Below are positions 1-8,187 of a stretch of DNA of 47,736 nucleotides, one piece after another (the first letter of the stretch is position 1; every line of letters begins with the position of its first letter). The position numbers were made by a program, and so were the translations under genes. A model generated the notes under the pieces. That model was not told the origin of the DNA. It was given only the letters and a program-made list of their open reading frames with translations, and made no database searches. The stretch lies in the NCBI GenBank assembly GCA_003175935.1, contig PSRI01000065.1:1-47736 (forward strand), written 5' to 3'. The DNA is from Bacteroidota bacterium (lineage in GTDB: Bacteria > Bacteroidota > Bacteroidia > Chitinophagales > Chitinophagaceae).

Positions 1-663
1 GTTTTCTGCGAGTTGTATGGTATCCCCAAAAAGTTTTTCAGTAGAAGAAATAGGCTCGCCGGCATTAATTGCCATTCTCAATATAGAGGGATCAATGTTA
101 GAATCATCCAGAGTTTTTTGTATGGAAAGAGCATACGCCACTGCTTTGCTTGCAGAAGTGAATGCGATAATAAACCCTGTTCCACTATGGTCTACTTCAT
201 GTCCATTATATTCAGAAAGATTTTTACGAAGGGCTTCTCCAATTCCCTTTAGAAGGTGATTTGCTTTTTCCGGGCCCAGTCTGAATGAAAGCAAAACCGG
301 ATCCACTGTTTTGGCAATTACGAGAACCCTGAAAGACGGATCGCTAAAAACTTTTAATCCATCTTCGGTAGTTTCTGCATTTGAGGGATCGTATATTCTT
401 CCCAGGAAAGATTCCACAAGGCTGCTTTTAACTTCAATGATTTTGTGCGGAATCAATCCATGCGATCGTCTATGCATGCGTGTTACAGCATCTGCATTGG
501 GGGCTTCTATCAGACAAAAAACATTTTCTCTTCCTTCATCAATCCAGTATGTCATGCATTTACAATCGAGGTCATCCTGCACGAGAATATCCATGCGATG
601 GGCTTCAGCAACATCTTTAGCTGTTACTCCTGGCACAATATGGACGTCCATGTAAATTGGCAT
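1..663 (-). CDS. DUF4242 protein fused to degenerate class III cyclase domain (partial)
   Basis: The gene reads leftward from an ATG at 663 and runs off the window without a stop: 221 codons are visible. Residues 1 to about 90 match the DUF4242 (SCO4226-like, nickel-binding) ferredoxin-like fold, including the conserved ADAVTRMHRRSHG stretch at about 58-70. From about residue 112 onward the order of conserved blocks follows class III adenylate/guanylate cyclases: a beta strand VLVIAKTVDPV, a RLGPEKANHLL helix, GHEVDHSGTGFIIAF, then LRMAINAGEPI and LFGDTIQLAEN. The blocks that normally carry the two metal-binding aspartates (FTDIVGST and TGDG types) read IAKTVDPV and SGTG, so the aspartates appear lost and catalysis is unlikely. 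I infer a sensor or ligand-binding role. What follows the cyclase-like domain lies outside the window. A second in-frame ATG lies at 651. Confidence 0.75.
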   Translation of the reverse strand, partial: MPIYMDVHIVPGVTAKDVAEAHRMDILVQDDLDCKCMTYWIDEGRENVFCLIEAPNADAVTRMHRRSHGLIPHKIIEVKSSLVESFLGRIYDPSNAETTEDGLKVFSDPSFRVLVIAKTVDPVLLSFRLGPEKANHLLKGIGEALRKNLSEYNGHEVDHSGTGFIIAFTSASKAVAYALSIQKTLDDSNIDPSILRMAINAGEPISSTEKLFGDTIQLAEN

Positions 664-805
664 AGTCTGTATTTTGAAGTATGGTGGGTATACAGGGAAG
701 AGTCTAAATTAATCCATAGGAAGAGGGCAACTATCATCCAAGATAATAAATTTTTATTGGTAGAAATATGGAAACCATAGAGCTAACGTATAAATCTGTG
801 TCACG

Positions 806-817
806 GGTGTCGACACC
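806..817. promoter_or_regulatory. Perfect 12-bp palindrome GGTGTCGACACC
   Basis: A perfect GC-rich dyad in an otherwise AT-rich intergenic stretch, about 140 bp upstream of the DUF4242-cyclase ATG. It could be an operator. No matching second copy was seen in the window. Confidence 0.35.
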
Positions 818-828
818 AGATACCTTGA

Positions 829-877
829 TTAAAAGAATAACCTGCAACCGGAGGCAGTTAATGCGCCCGATTGCAGG
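829..877 (-). terminator. Candidate terminator after the TolB_N regulator gene
   Basis: CCTGCAA at 841-847 pairs with TTGCAGG at 871-877. On the minus strand the hairpin is followed by the T-rich run TTATTCTTTT. It lies 50 bp past the stop of the regulator gene at 927. The loop is long (23 nt), so the call is tentative. Confidence 0.35.
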
Positions 878-926
878 ATTTGGACGAAACAGAGTTCCAT
901 CCATTTTAAATCAATTTATATACTTA

Positions 927-1796
927 TTATACCGCTGAGAGTACAGCCAGATTTTCCTCCATATCATTCCCTTCACTAAAGAATTCCTTTACACGGCCTA
1001 TCAGCAAATCACAAAGTTCGTCCTGCACTTCAAAAAGATTTGCTTCAGACAAATGTCTTTCAAAAGTATCTGCCCACACCTGGCGGTATGATTCGCACTT
1101 CGAAATTTCAATTGATATCCGAACCCGGTCTCTTACGTATTGAACGCTGCCAGTCATAATGTGATTAAACCCTGCAATCACACTGATCTCGTGCCAGTCC
1201 AGGTTTTTTCCTGCCAGATATCTTAATGCAGAATGGGCAACAACGGAAATTTGTCTAACGGCCATCAGGTTTGTATTTATTTGCGAACAGAGTCCTTCCG
1301 CAAATGAATTAACCATTTCATTCGAACTGGATACTGCAAAAGGCAATATTGCAAAACTGGCCAAAGGTTCCTGGGAATTCTGTTTTGCAGACCTGCCTGC
1401 CAGTGTAAAATCCAGTTTTTCCTCCGAATCTGTAACACGACTGCTAAAGATTGGGACATAATTACCTTTCGGAATTGAAAAAATAATTTCATCATTGTTT
1501 CCAATGGTTTCGTAATAGTGATTTAACATGCGACGTAGTCGTCCTGCATGAATTCTTACAATTCCATTTTCCTGAGGCTTAAAGTGTGTTGGCTTTCCCA
1601 AAACATTTGTAGCAATGGTGTACTCCTTTAGGCAGTCGGATCTTCCCGAAATGGTTTCTTTAACTATAAAACTTAAAAATTTGCTGAGGATCCTGGATTC
1701 AATGAAATGTTCATCCTGAAGGATCTTTTCTAATTGCTCCTCTATCTCAGAGGGACAAAAGTTCGATTGGTATTCACTTGGTTTCGCGGTTATCAT
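927..1796 (-). CDS. Winged-helix regulator with TolB_N-like domain
   Basis: The protein has 289 aa from the ATG at 1796; a TTG two codons upstream is less likely. Residues about 35-110 carry the N-terminal helix-turn-helix seen in many TolB_N/cyclase-type regulators: LSKFLSFIVKETISGR, LKEYTIATNVLGKP, then IVRIHAGRLRRMLNHYY and an IPKGNYVPIF wing. Residues about 145-270 resemble the TolB amino-terminal domain: FAILPFAVSSSNEM, FAEGLCSQINTNL, HIMTGSVQYVRDRVRI and QVWADTFER. In related proteins these parts are often joined to a class III cyclase or a TPR region. Here the protein stops after TolB_N, while a cyclase-like domain is encoded by the next gene downstream on the same strand. I infer a DNA-binding regulator; the signal is unknown. 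Confidence 0.7.
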   Translation of the reverse strand: MITAKPSEYQSNFCPSEIEEQLEKILQDEHFIESRILSKFLSFIVKETISGRSDCLKEYTIATNVLGKPTHFKPQENGIVRIHAGRLRRMLNHYYETIGNNDEIIFSIPKGNYVPIFSSRVTDSEEKLDFTLAGRSAKQNSQEPLASFAILPFAVSSSNEMVNSFAEGLCSQINTNLMAVRQISVVAHSALRYLAGKNLDWHEISVIAGFNHIMTGSVQYVRDRVRISIEISKCESYRQVWADTFERHLSEANLFEVQDELCDLLIGRVKEFFSEGNDMEENLAVLSAV

Positions 1797-1888
1797 AAAC
1801 AATCCGTTTTTAGGCTTGGTTTCTTAGGAAAAAAAATTCAGGTCATCTTTAGATTTCGATGGGGCGGATGGTAAATTTTTCGTACGAC

Positions 1889-2164
1889 TTAAATAAAATG
1901 GATTTGTTTTCTTTCAATTAGTTCTCCGAGGGTAGAAATTGCACCTATCAACATGTGAAATGGAGTAGATGCTTTGAAATCTTCCAGCGCTTCCAATGAG
2001 GACCAGTAAGAAATAAACCTGTACGTGTCCTGGTTATATTGGTCCTTTCGAAAACTGAACCCAGCGCAGGTTTTCGGGATCTGAGTTCCGGTCAGATGAC
2101 AGGTATGCTCAAATTCATTTTTCTTTTCGTCGGGAATAAATCCCGCAACAGACATATAATACAT
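1889..2164 (-). CDS. Small ABM-like (dimeric alpha/beta barrel) protein
   Basis: The protein has 91 aa and no signal peptide. The stretch YRFISYWSSLEALEDFKAS followed by HMLIGAISTLGEL is the usual strand-helix pattern of antibiotic-biosynthesis-monooxygenase-like ferredoxin folds: a W-x-S-x-E-A-L-x-x-F block, then a polar helix. Such proteins act as small monooxygenases, heme-degrading enzymes or unknown binders, and the sequence alone does not decide which. It lies 92 bp upstream of the winged-helix regulator on the same strand, so the two may be co-transcribed. The family assignment is moderate and the function is not inferred. Confidence 0.55.
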   Translation of the reverse strand: MYYMSVAGFIPDEKKNEFEHTCHLTGTQIPKTCAGFSFRKDQYNQDTYRFISYWSSLEALEDFKASTPFHMLIGAISTLGELIERKQIHFI

Positions 2165-2363
2165 AAGCGGAATTATAAAGGGTTGTGATCAATTTCAGAT
2201 TTTCTCCGCTACTGTATTTTCAATCGGTGTGCCAGATTATTGCGACGCAAAATTAAGAATGCAATCTTCTGATTCTCAGAGAAGGATTGAAAAATTTGAG
2301 GAACAAACTTTCTAATTCATAATTATCGATGCAACGATATATCAGATAAGTGACGACATTTCG

Positions 2364-4439
2364 TCACTGAAAATTCGTTTTTTCATGCTCCCTTTCTATT
2401 TGGAGCTTCTTCAATCTGGATCTTAAAGTACTTGGGTGCATACCCAGTTTCATTGCGGCACCTTCATTACCGTTAATCTTCCAATTACAATCTGTTAGTA
2501 TCTTAAGAATGTGCGCGCGCTCTACATCTTCCATCAGAATATAATCAGATGGTTCTGAACTCACACTTTTTTCCTCATTGTTTTGCCACTGAATCCTAAG
2601 TGTATTTCCTTCGCTGCAAATTACGGAACTCTCAACAAGATTAACAAGTTCACGGATATTACCTGGCCAGGAATACTCCGAAAGTTTTATCAGATCTCCT
2701 TTTGAAACTTCAGTTATTATTTTATGATGTCGTGCTGCAAACTTTCTTACATAATGCGATATCAAAAGTGGAATATCCTCTGCCCTTTTCCGTAAGGGTG
2801 GGATAGTTATTGGGAATATATTAAGTCGATAATATAAATCCTCCCTGAACTTTCCCAATTTCACTTCCTGCTGAATATTGCGATTAGTAGCTGCGATTAC
2901 TCGCACGTCCACTTTAATCAAATTCTGTCCTCCGATTCTTTCGAATTCGCCTGATTGTAATACTCTCAACAGTTTTGCCTGCAATGCCAGCGGAAGTTCT
3001 CCTATTTCGTCAAGGAAAATTGTTCCGCCATGTGCCAATTCGAATTTTCCTTTTCGCATCGCAATGGCACCAGTGAAAGATCCTTTTTCATGTCCGAACA
3101 ATTCACTTTCTATAAGCTCAGCAGGGAGTGCAGCACAATTAACCCTGATGAATTCTTTATTTTTTCTATCACTATTCTTATAAATAAGATCGGCAAATAG
3201 TTCTTTTCCTGCTCCCGTTTCTCCAAGCAACAAAACACCCGCATCGGTCCCGGATACCTGCAACGATTTTTGAATGGCGTATTGGATCGCTTCGCTTTCA
3301 CCAATTATGTCGTTGCTGGTGATAGCAAAAGCTGGCTGGCCCTTTAAATGAAGATTTTCTTTTTCAAGTTCGTTCTTAAGCTTTCTAACCTGCTCGAATG
3401 CGCGTACCTGCTCGGTAGTATCCATACCAATCCGCACAACCCCTTTTATTGTTTCATCAGGATTATATATAAACACGTCGGTCCAACTAATAATTAAATT
3501 CAATCCATTACGAGAAATAACATTCGGATTGAAATGAGTCAGGAGTTTGTTCTCCGATATAGAATTTAAGAATAATTCTCTGAGCAAACTGGCTTCTTCC
3601 TTCGAGGTAAAATGCGAAAACCAGTCTTTATGCAATACTTCTTCAATGGTTTGATTTCCTAATTTTTGAAGAGCGTATGGATTCATTCCATTGATCTTAC
3701 CCTGTTTATCCAGCTCTATAACCAATAACTGCATGCTTTCTACAAGAGTGTTCCATCTGGTATCTTTCCATCTCATTTGTTTCTCCAGTCTATAACGTTC
3801 ATGGGTATTTGACCGTAAGCGCATACTCATTATTACTATGAAAGCAAGAACATTCAGGTGGTTGGGAAAGAAGTAAGTCATACCCAAAGCCTTACTCATA
3901 AAATTTTGGCCAAGGGAATTGACAGTGGATATAGCTATTAAAACTCCGAAAATAATCATGGCAGTCATGAGCCATTTTCCTTCGCTCTTCTTACCTCCTA
4001 TTATTTGACGGGATGCCCCAACGATGCCATACCAGGTTATAAGTCCCAGCCCTACCCTTGACATATAATACCAAAGGGCACGATCCTGCTTAGTAAATAG
4101 CATGATGAAATAACTGGCAACCATCAAACAAGCTGCCGCATAAATCAGACCCTTATGTGAATACCCGGAATAAGATCGAATGAACCAGATCAGAAGAAGA
4201 TAATAGGACCAAATAAAGACTCGTTTGAATTCTAATGCAGAAGAATATGGAGGATTGTCATTTAAAACGAATCCTGCCCGAGGCAATATCAGGAAAACAA
4301 AGGCAGAAAGGCAAAGAATACCAAAAACAAAATCTGTTTTATCACCATCTCTATCCAAACCGGAAATTAAACAAATGATTCCGGCAAGTAAAGCCACCCC
4401 GGCGGTCAGCAAACCGATACTCAGGTAAAAATTGTCCAT
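2364..4439 (-). CDS. Membrane-anchored sigma-54-dependent activator (7TM-PAS-AAA+-Fis)
   Basis: The 691-aa protein starts at ATG 4439. Seven hydrophobic segments fall at about 1-27, 36-58, 74-90, 96-114, 124-142, 156-174 and 188-208. A PAS-like region follows at about 228-345 and a short coiled coil at 345-366. The sigma-54 AAA+ domain spans about 378-600 with Walker A GETGAGKE (406-413), the sigma-54-contacting loop as GSFTGA (453-458), Walker B GGTIFLDEIG and the arginine-finger region FREDLYYRLN. A Fis-type HTH closes the protein (WKINGNEGAAMKLGMHPSTL at about 653-672). The GAFTGA loop has a serine in place of the first alanine, which is tolerated in some members. There is no receiver domain, so the signal probably enters through the membrane or PAS part directly. 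No -24/-12 promoter was recognised in the window, so targets are unknown. Confidence 0.9.
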   Translation of the reverse strand: MDNFYLSIGLLTAGVALLAGIICLISGLDRDGDKTDFVFGILCLSAFVFLILPRAGFVLNDNPPYSSALEFKRVFIWSYYLLLIWFIRSYSGYSHKGLIYAAACLMVASYFIMLFTKQDRALWYYMSRVGLGLITWYGIVGASRQIIGGKKSEGKWLMTAMIIFGVLIAISTVNSLGQNFMSKALGMTYFFPNHLNVLAFIVIMSMRLRSNTHERYRLEKQMRWKDTRWNTLVESMQLLVIELDKQGKINGMNPYALQKLGNQTIEEVLHKDWFSHFTSKEEASLLRELFLNSISENKLLTHFNPNVISRNGLNLIISWTDVFIYNPDETIKGVVRIGMDTTEQVRAFEQVRKLKNELEKENLHLKGQPAFAITSNDIIGESEAIQYAIQKSLQVSGTDAGVLLLGETGAGKELFADLIYKNSDRKNKEFIRVNCAALPAELIESELFGHEKGSFTGAIAMRKGKFELAHGGTIFLDEIGELPLALQAKLLRVLQSGEFERIGGQNLIKVDVRVIAATNRNIQQEVKLGKFREDLYYRLNIFPITIPPLRKRAEDIPLLISHYVRKFAARHHKIITEVSKGDLIKLSEYSWPGNIRELVNLVESSVICSEGNTLRIQWQNNEEKSVSSEPSDYILMEDVERAHILKILTDCNWKINGNEGAAMKLGMHPSTLRSRLKKLQIEREHEKTNFQ

Positions 4440-4779
4440 CCTACGATTTTTGGTTGGCGAGCCTTATCGTTAAATTCTTCACAGGAACCGAAAATTATAG
4501 GTGCGGAGCCTCTATGTATTGTAATCTCTAAACAATTTATTGGAAATAATTGGGAACACCAAAAAAGTTGGAGATTAAGAATTGTTATCGAACTGGAAAA
4601 CAATCGATTGTTTCCAAGCAGAATTGGTCAGAAATTAGTCAGAAATTTTGTTTTACAGTAAAACGCTTTCTGAATATTGGAATAGTCAAATACGGTATTA
4701 AATTAGTCTAACCAAGGGAAAATTTTTGTTTAGTTATAGATCGCCGCAAGAGTTTAGTTAGTACTTAATACTTTGTTGG
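4440..4779. other. Intergenic region between divergent genes
   Basis: This 340-bp AT-rich region separates the sigma-54 activator (minus) from a small helical protein (plus). It holds a long inverted repeat at 4594-4616, two tandem 11-bp units (ATTgGTCAGAA, ATTaGTCAGAA) at 4623-4644 and a palindromic box TTTTACAGTAAAA at 4651-4663. That box resembles the WACNGTW boxes found elsewhere in the window but has no partner 23 bp away. No open frame convinces. Confidence 0.6.
4594..4616. promoter_or_regulatory. Long inverted repeat, possible operator
   Basis: The core ACAATCGATTGT is a perfect 12-bp palindrome. Its arms extend to TGGAA and TTCCA, with one extra A on the left. It sits about 155 bp upstream of the sigma-54 activator ATG and 164 bp upstream of the small plus-strand gene. 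Confidence 0.45.
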
Positions 4780-5025
4780 ATGGAACCCGATTACATTCGC
4801 ATAAAAGCGATCAAGGATAAATTTCCCATGCATGATGAACATATACAATCATTGTACCTCAACAATGCTGAGTTCAGGTCCATTGTGGATGACTACTACT
4901 CGTGCATAAAATATCTGGAAAATACTAAGAAACTCCACTCAGAAAATCTGGAGTCAATAGAAGAGTATGAAAAAATGGTTCGGGAACTCGAACAGGAACT
5001 TCGCTTTCACATTAGCTCCAAATAG
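4780..5025 (+). CDS. Small helical protein, DUF465/YdcH-like
   Basis: The 81-aa protein is predicted to be nearly all helical. The pattern FPMHDEHIQSLYLNNAEFRS, then a conserved-looking YLENTKKLHSENLE and a closing helix ending ELEQELRFHI, is like the short YdcH/DUF465 family, in which a helical hairpin ends in a basic or polar helix. The similarity is one of layout, not of diagnostic residues. The gene is monocistronic and followed directly by a strong terminator. The function is unknown. Confidence 0.6.
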   Translation: MEPDYIRIKAIKDKFPMHDEHIQSLYLNNAEFRSIVDDYYSCIKYLENTKKLHSENLESIEEYEKMVRELEQELRFHISSK

Positions 5026-5044
5026 TCATTGCATTTAATTAAAT

Positions 5045-5072
5045 AGGCCCAATATCGGGCCTAATCTTTTTT
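5045..5072 (+). terminator. Rho-independent terminator
   Basis: Stem AGGCCC (5045-5050) and GGGCCT (5057-5062) with a 6-nt loop, followed by AATCTTTTTT. It lies 20 bp after the stop of the small helical protein gene. Confidence 0.8.
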
Positions 5073-5083
5073 GGATTAGTGTA

Positions 5084-5115
5084 AAAAAGTACAAGGAGCC
5101 ATATAGGCTCCTTGT
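5084..5115 (-). terminator. Rho-independent terminator of the 5223-6463 genes
   Basis: A perfect 10-bp stem (5091-5100 with 5106-5115, ACAAGGAGCC) has a 5-nt loop. On the minus strand it is followed by ACTTTTTTAC. It ends the minus-strand beta-barrel/DUF4136 transcript. Confidence 0.8.
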
Positions 5116-5222
5116 TACCGAAACCAAGGAAAAATAGCCGCACGGATTTTTAAAACATTTTTGCGGCAATCGCTAATATATTTGGTCTTTCACCGGAATC
5201 TGTTCATGACTGCAAGCCAGGA

Positions 5223-5828
5223 CTAATTTCCAAATACAAAGCCCAGACTAAGTCCAAAATTCTGGAAGGAATTGCTTCCAATGAGATCTGTCTTATTAGT
5301 TGCATAGCTATAGCTAGCACCCAGCATAATGCCCCAATTTATATTTCCCTCAGGATGCCAGATCACACCAATTTCAGGTCTTGCTACAAATCCCCAGTTG
5401 TCATCATCAGAAACATATACGTTATAGTACAAAGATTGCTGCAATGACTGACCTCCCAGTGCAATTCCCGCATATGGCAACCATGACTTACTTCCTGTAA
5501 AATAATAATGGAAAGTTGCGGTTATAGGTAACTGATAGACCTGAGCTACATAATCACTGGTAACTGCACTATTTCCATCCTTAGATTGAATTGTCGTCTT
5601 GGGAAAATATTGCTCGTAGTTAGTCCAGTTAAGTGCAAGACCAACAGAATATTTTTTCTGGAAGAAATGGCGATATTCAATTTTGCCGCCGGCATAACTT
5701 GTCTTGGTGATATAGTGGCCGTTGGTTGGCGTATTCACTTCCCAGGAAATTCCGAATATATTTGATTGAGCCCAGGAACTGTAATTGATAGCCACAATCA
5801 AAACGATTAGTAATCCTATCCTTTTCAT
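5223..5828 (-). CDS. Outer-membrane beta-barrel protein
   Basis: I chose the ATG at 5828, which gives 201 aa and a clean signal peptide MKRIGLLIVLIVAINYSSWA followed by QSN. A TTG at 5852 would overlap the upstream gene. The rest alternates aromatic and polar residues in amphipathic strands (VGLALNWTNYEQYF, LPITATFHYYFTG, WGFVARPEIGVIWHP, GIMLGASYSYA) and ends in GLSLGFVFGN, a typical small OmpW/porin-like barrel of Bacteroidota. It starts 20 bp after the DUF4136 lipoprotein gene, so the two are probably one operon. The function is unknown. Confidence 0.8.
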   Translation of the reverse strand: MKRIGLLIVLIVAINYSSWAQSNIFGISWEVNTPTNGHYITKTSYAGGKIEYRHFFQKKYSVGLALNWTNYEQYFPKTTIQSKDGNSAVTSDYVAQVYQLPITATFHYYFTGSKSWLPYAGIALGGQSLQQSLYYNVYVSDDDNWGFVARPEIGVIWHPEGNINWGIMLGASYSYATNKTDLIGSNSFQNFGLSLGFVFGN

Positions 5829-5848
5829 AAATAATTTTTTTATGGTTA

Positions 5849-6463
5849 TCAATTTGCCTGAATGTATGGTGATTGAACAAATGACTGGTCAATGGCTTTT
5901 ATGCCCAATTGTATATCATCGTTAGTATAACCTAATCCACCAGACATAACAGAACCCCACTTTACAACAAGTTTCTGTTCATTTCCAGCATCTTTTAAAT
6001 CTATCATATCGACGATTAGAGTACCAGTTGGTATGGTATAAATTGCTCCCCATGGATAATATGGAGGGTAGTAGCAATAACCCCAATAACAGCCCCAATA
6101 TCCCCACCACCAGCCCGGGTAAATTACTCCTATATTCAAATCCTTAATTGCAGTCATTGTTACTCCCAAATCAGGATTAGCACCCAGATCCACCTTAGTG
6201 TATCCGCGGCTAATAAGATTCTGGCTTACCTGGTCAAGCAACTTAATAGCATCCTGATCATCCCAAATTGTGTCGTTAGGATTAGTTGTTCTTAACTTAA
6301 TAAAGTCAGGAATTGAAAATGTCTTATAATTTTTGAAGTTTGCATCCGGGTCTTTGGATGTTTGGACTACAAAATCAACCGACAATTTATCATAGTCAGG
6401 CGTTTTTCTGCACGAAACATTCAGTGCAACTACGAACAAGATTAAAATCAATTGTTTTTTCAT
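5849..6463 (-). CDS. DUF4136 lipoprotein
   Basis: The 204-aa protein has a lipoprotein signal (LILFVVALNVSC, cysteine at residue 18). It then shows the DUF4136 layout: VDFVVQTSKDPDANFKNYKT near the N-terminus, a middle helix AIKLLDQVSQNLISRGYTKV, ADL-type strand NPDLGVTMTAI, and a terminal GTLIVDMIDLKDAGNEQKLV...WGSVMSG block. A loop very rich in W, Y, G and P (about residues 117-140, GWWWGYWGCYWGYCYYPPYY) is typical of the family. It is predicted to be anchored to the inner leaflet of the outer membrane. It is upstream of, and likely co-transcribed with, the 5223 beta-barrel. A WACNGTW pair lies 78 bp upstream. Confidence 0.85.
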   Translation of the reverse strand: MKKQLILILFVVALNVSCRKTPDYDKLSVDFVVQTSKDPDANFKNYKTFSIPDFIKLRTTNPNDTIWDDQDAIKLLDQVSQNLISRGYTKVDLGANPDLGVTMTAIKDLNIGVIYPGWWWGYWGCYWGYCYYPPYYPWGAIYTIPTGTLIVDMIDLKDAGNEQKLVVKWGSVMSGGLGYTNDDIQLGIKAIDQSFVQSPYIQAN

Positions 6464-6540
6464 AAAAACTATTTTTTCCTTTCAAGTGAACAATCAAATT
6501 TAGCTTCCCCTCTATTGGGAAAGTAACACAATCGCTATTT

Positions 6541-6573
6541 AACTGTTCTGCGAAAACAGATTTTACAGTTAAA
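6541..6573. promoter_or_regulatory. WACNGTW direct-repeat pair (23-bp spacing), copy 1
   Basis: TTTAACTGTT (core ACTGTT at 6542) and TTTACAGTTAAA (core ACAGTT at 6565) start exactly 23 bp apart. The pair lies 78 bp upstream of the DUF4136 lipoprotein start. The arrangement recalls LytTR-type response-regulator sites; the regulator is unknown. Confidence 0.45.
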
Positions 6574-6685
6574 TAACCCAATCCAGGCGAAAAAATCGCA
6601 GGGAGGGCATTAATTTCTCCTTCAGATTTTGGTGGGAATTCTAACGTTTATAATTAAACGTCGCTAAAAATTTCGAGGGTACTCA

Positions 6686-7810
6686 TTAAAAATCGAATCG
6701 ATATTGTATTCCGGCAATGATTTGAGTTCTGCTACCCAAAAATCCCGCTTCAACCCTAAACATCCAATCCCTGTTAAGCTGAAACTGAGATCCTAAAAGA
6801 AAATTCCACATATCCTTTGGCTTTTTGCTTAAAGAATATTGAATACTCGCATCACCTGCATTTGAAACAACCTGCGAAGCGCCATCTAAAACTTTTCCAT
6901 AAGTAGTCAGTACTCTGGTAGCCGTTTCATGTTTGGCAATATTAACAGGGTTTTTTTGTTCAGTTGAGGTCAAACCATTCCACCAGGTATCAACACTTTC
7001 CTGTGCAGACGATAGTTTCGTATAACCATTATTGACTTTATCCTCCCATTGATCTATAGGGAACAATTCAGATGCATTTAAATTTCCTGTCGTGGTACTA
7101 CCCATATGCACCCGGAACCCACCAGTCCAAAACGCAATATTTCTGTCTGGTTTGTTCTTAAAAGCGATATTCTTACCAATACGGGGTCCCAATATAAATA
7201 TAAAAGCAGGCTTATCTAATGCGTCTATATCCGACCATGTTACATTCATATCCAGCGCCATGAAAAATCCGCCAATTCCGAAAGTAGGTGTAATACCAAA
7301 CCCGTAAGTAGTTGCATTAAAATTCGCCTTGGTTTTAAAACTGCCTATTTCGTGGAATCCGGAGCTGTCGGGAATCCAGACTCCAGCACCTATCGCCGTT
7401 GACGTTTTTGATTTAGCCAGGATCCCGTAAATATTTAGGAATGGAAATAGCCAAAAATCAGGACGAATATTTAATCCGTTTGAAGTAGCAACTGCACTGT
7501 TGAAGCGAATGATCTCGTCTAAATTATACATGGGCCCATTATTGAAGCCCACACTTAAATCGTGAATAATGATGTCAGACTGCTGGTAAAGATATTGGGC
7601 GCTTAAGCCTCCGGATTTAGGAATTTTAAATCCTTTTGCAACTACTTTCTGGCCCCAAATCGGGAAAATATAAGGATACTCCACCTTCTTGATACTGTCA
7701 ATGACTTCTTTATTTTTTGCACCAACAACCTTGTCGGTTGTGTATTGTGCTGATGCAGTACCAAAGGAAAAGATTAGGATTACAAAGAATATTCTGGAGG
7801 TCATAAGCAT
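6686..7810 (-). CDS. Predicted outer-membrane protein, unknown family
   Basis: Starting at ATG 7810 gives 374 aa beginning MLMTSRIFFVILIFSFGTASAQ, a good signal peptide; 7804 is an alternative and the TTG at 7846 is unlikely. The mature part begins with YTTDKVVGAKNKE, then has many strand-like stretches with glycine and aromatics (LNIYGILAKSKTSTAIGAGV, YGFGITPTFGIGGFFMALDM, AFWTGGFRVHMGS) and ends in a canonical barrel terminus IAGIQYRFDF. A helical insert lies at about residues 245-310. I do not recognise a named family. The gene is divergent from the glutaminase gene with 377 bp between. Confidence 0.7.
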   Translation of the reverse strand: MLMTSRIFFVILIFSFGTASAQYTTDKVVGAKNKEVIDSIKKVEYPYIFPIWGQKVVAKGFKIPKSGGLSAQYLYQQSDIIIHDLSVGFNNGPMYNLDEIIRFNSAVATSNGLNIRPDFWLFPFLNIYGILAKSKTSTAIGAGVWIPDSSGFHEIGSFKTKANFNATTYGFGITPTFGIGGFFMALDMNVTWSDIDALDKPAFIFILGPRIGKNIAFKNKPDRNIAFWTGGFRVHMGSTTTGNLNASELFPIDQWEDKVNNGYTKLSSAQESVDTWWNGLTSTEQKNPVNIAKHETATRVLTTYGKVLDGASQVVSNAGDASIQYSLSKKPKDMWNFLLGSQFQLNRDWMFRVEAGFLGSRTQIIAGIQYRFDF

Positions 7811-8187
7811 TTTTTTAGTCGGAATTACTCCGGTCGGATACTTCAAAACTCGTCAATCCTTATGTAAATTGGAGTGCAAGGCGTTTAATAAATCTACGTA
7901 AATCCTGATTTTCCGGGTTTAAAAACCATGGATTTAACAGTAAAATTTAATTAAAGTCCTGGTCCGGTCAATTTTAAGTCTTCAATTTTTACCACAATTT
8001 CCACGCTTACCACTTTACGGTTAAATGAAACGGAAGGTTACCGTAAACCTTCAATTAAGTATGCCTATGGTCTATGGGCTTAGTAGATTTATGGAATCAT
8101 AGATTTCCCACAAAATCTATTGGATCTTTCTGTAATTACAATCTCAAATCCCGAAAGAAATTTTACTAAAAAATTAAAATGTATATC
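7811..8187. other. Divergent promoter region before glutaminase
   Basis: This AT-rich 377-bp region lies between the 6686-7810 barrel gene (minus) and glsA (plus). It contains a single TTTAACAGTAAAA box at 7933-7945 and the WACNGTW pair at 8014-8048. No clear TAnnTTTG box and no small open frame were convincing. Confidence 0.5.
8014..8048. promoter_or_regulatory. WACNGTW direct-repeat pair (23-bp spacing), copy 2
   Basis: TTTACGGTTAAA (core ACGGTT at 8017) and GTTACCGTAAAC (core ACCGTA at 8040) start exactly 23 bp apart, 140 bp upstream of glsA and about 205 bp upstream of the divergent barrel gene. Confidence 0.45.

Noticed and set aside
13-780. Plus-strand open frames of 80-114 codons at the left edge
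   Set aside because: The minus strand carries the DUF4242-cyclase gene with clear family blocks over 1-663; the plus frames are its antisense shadows.
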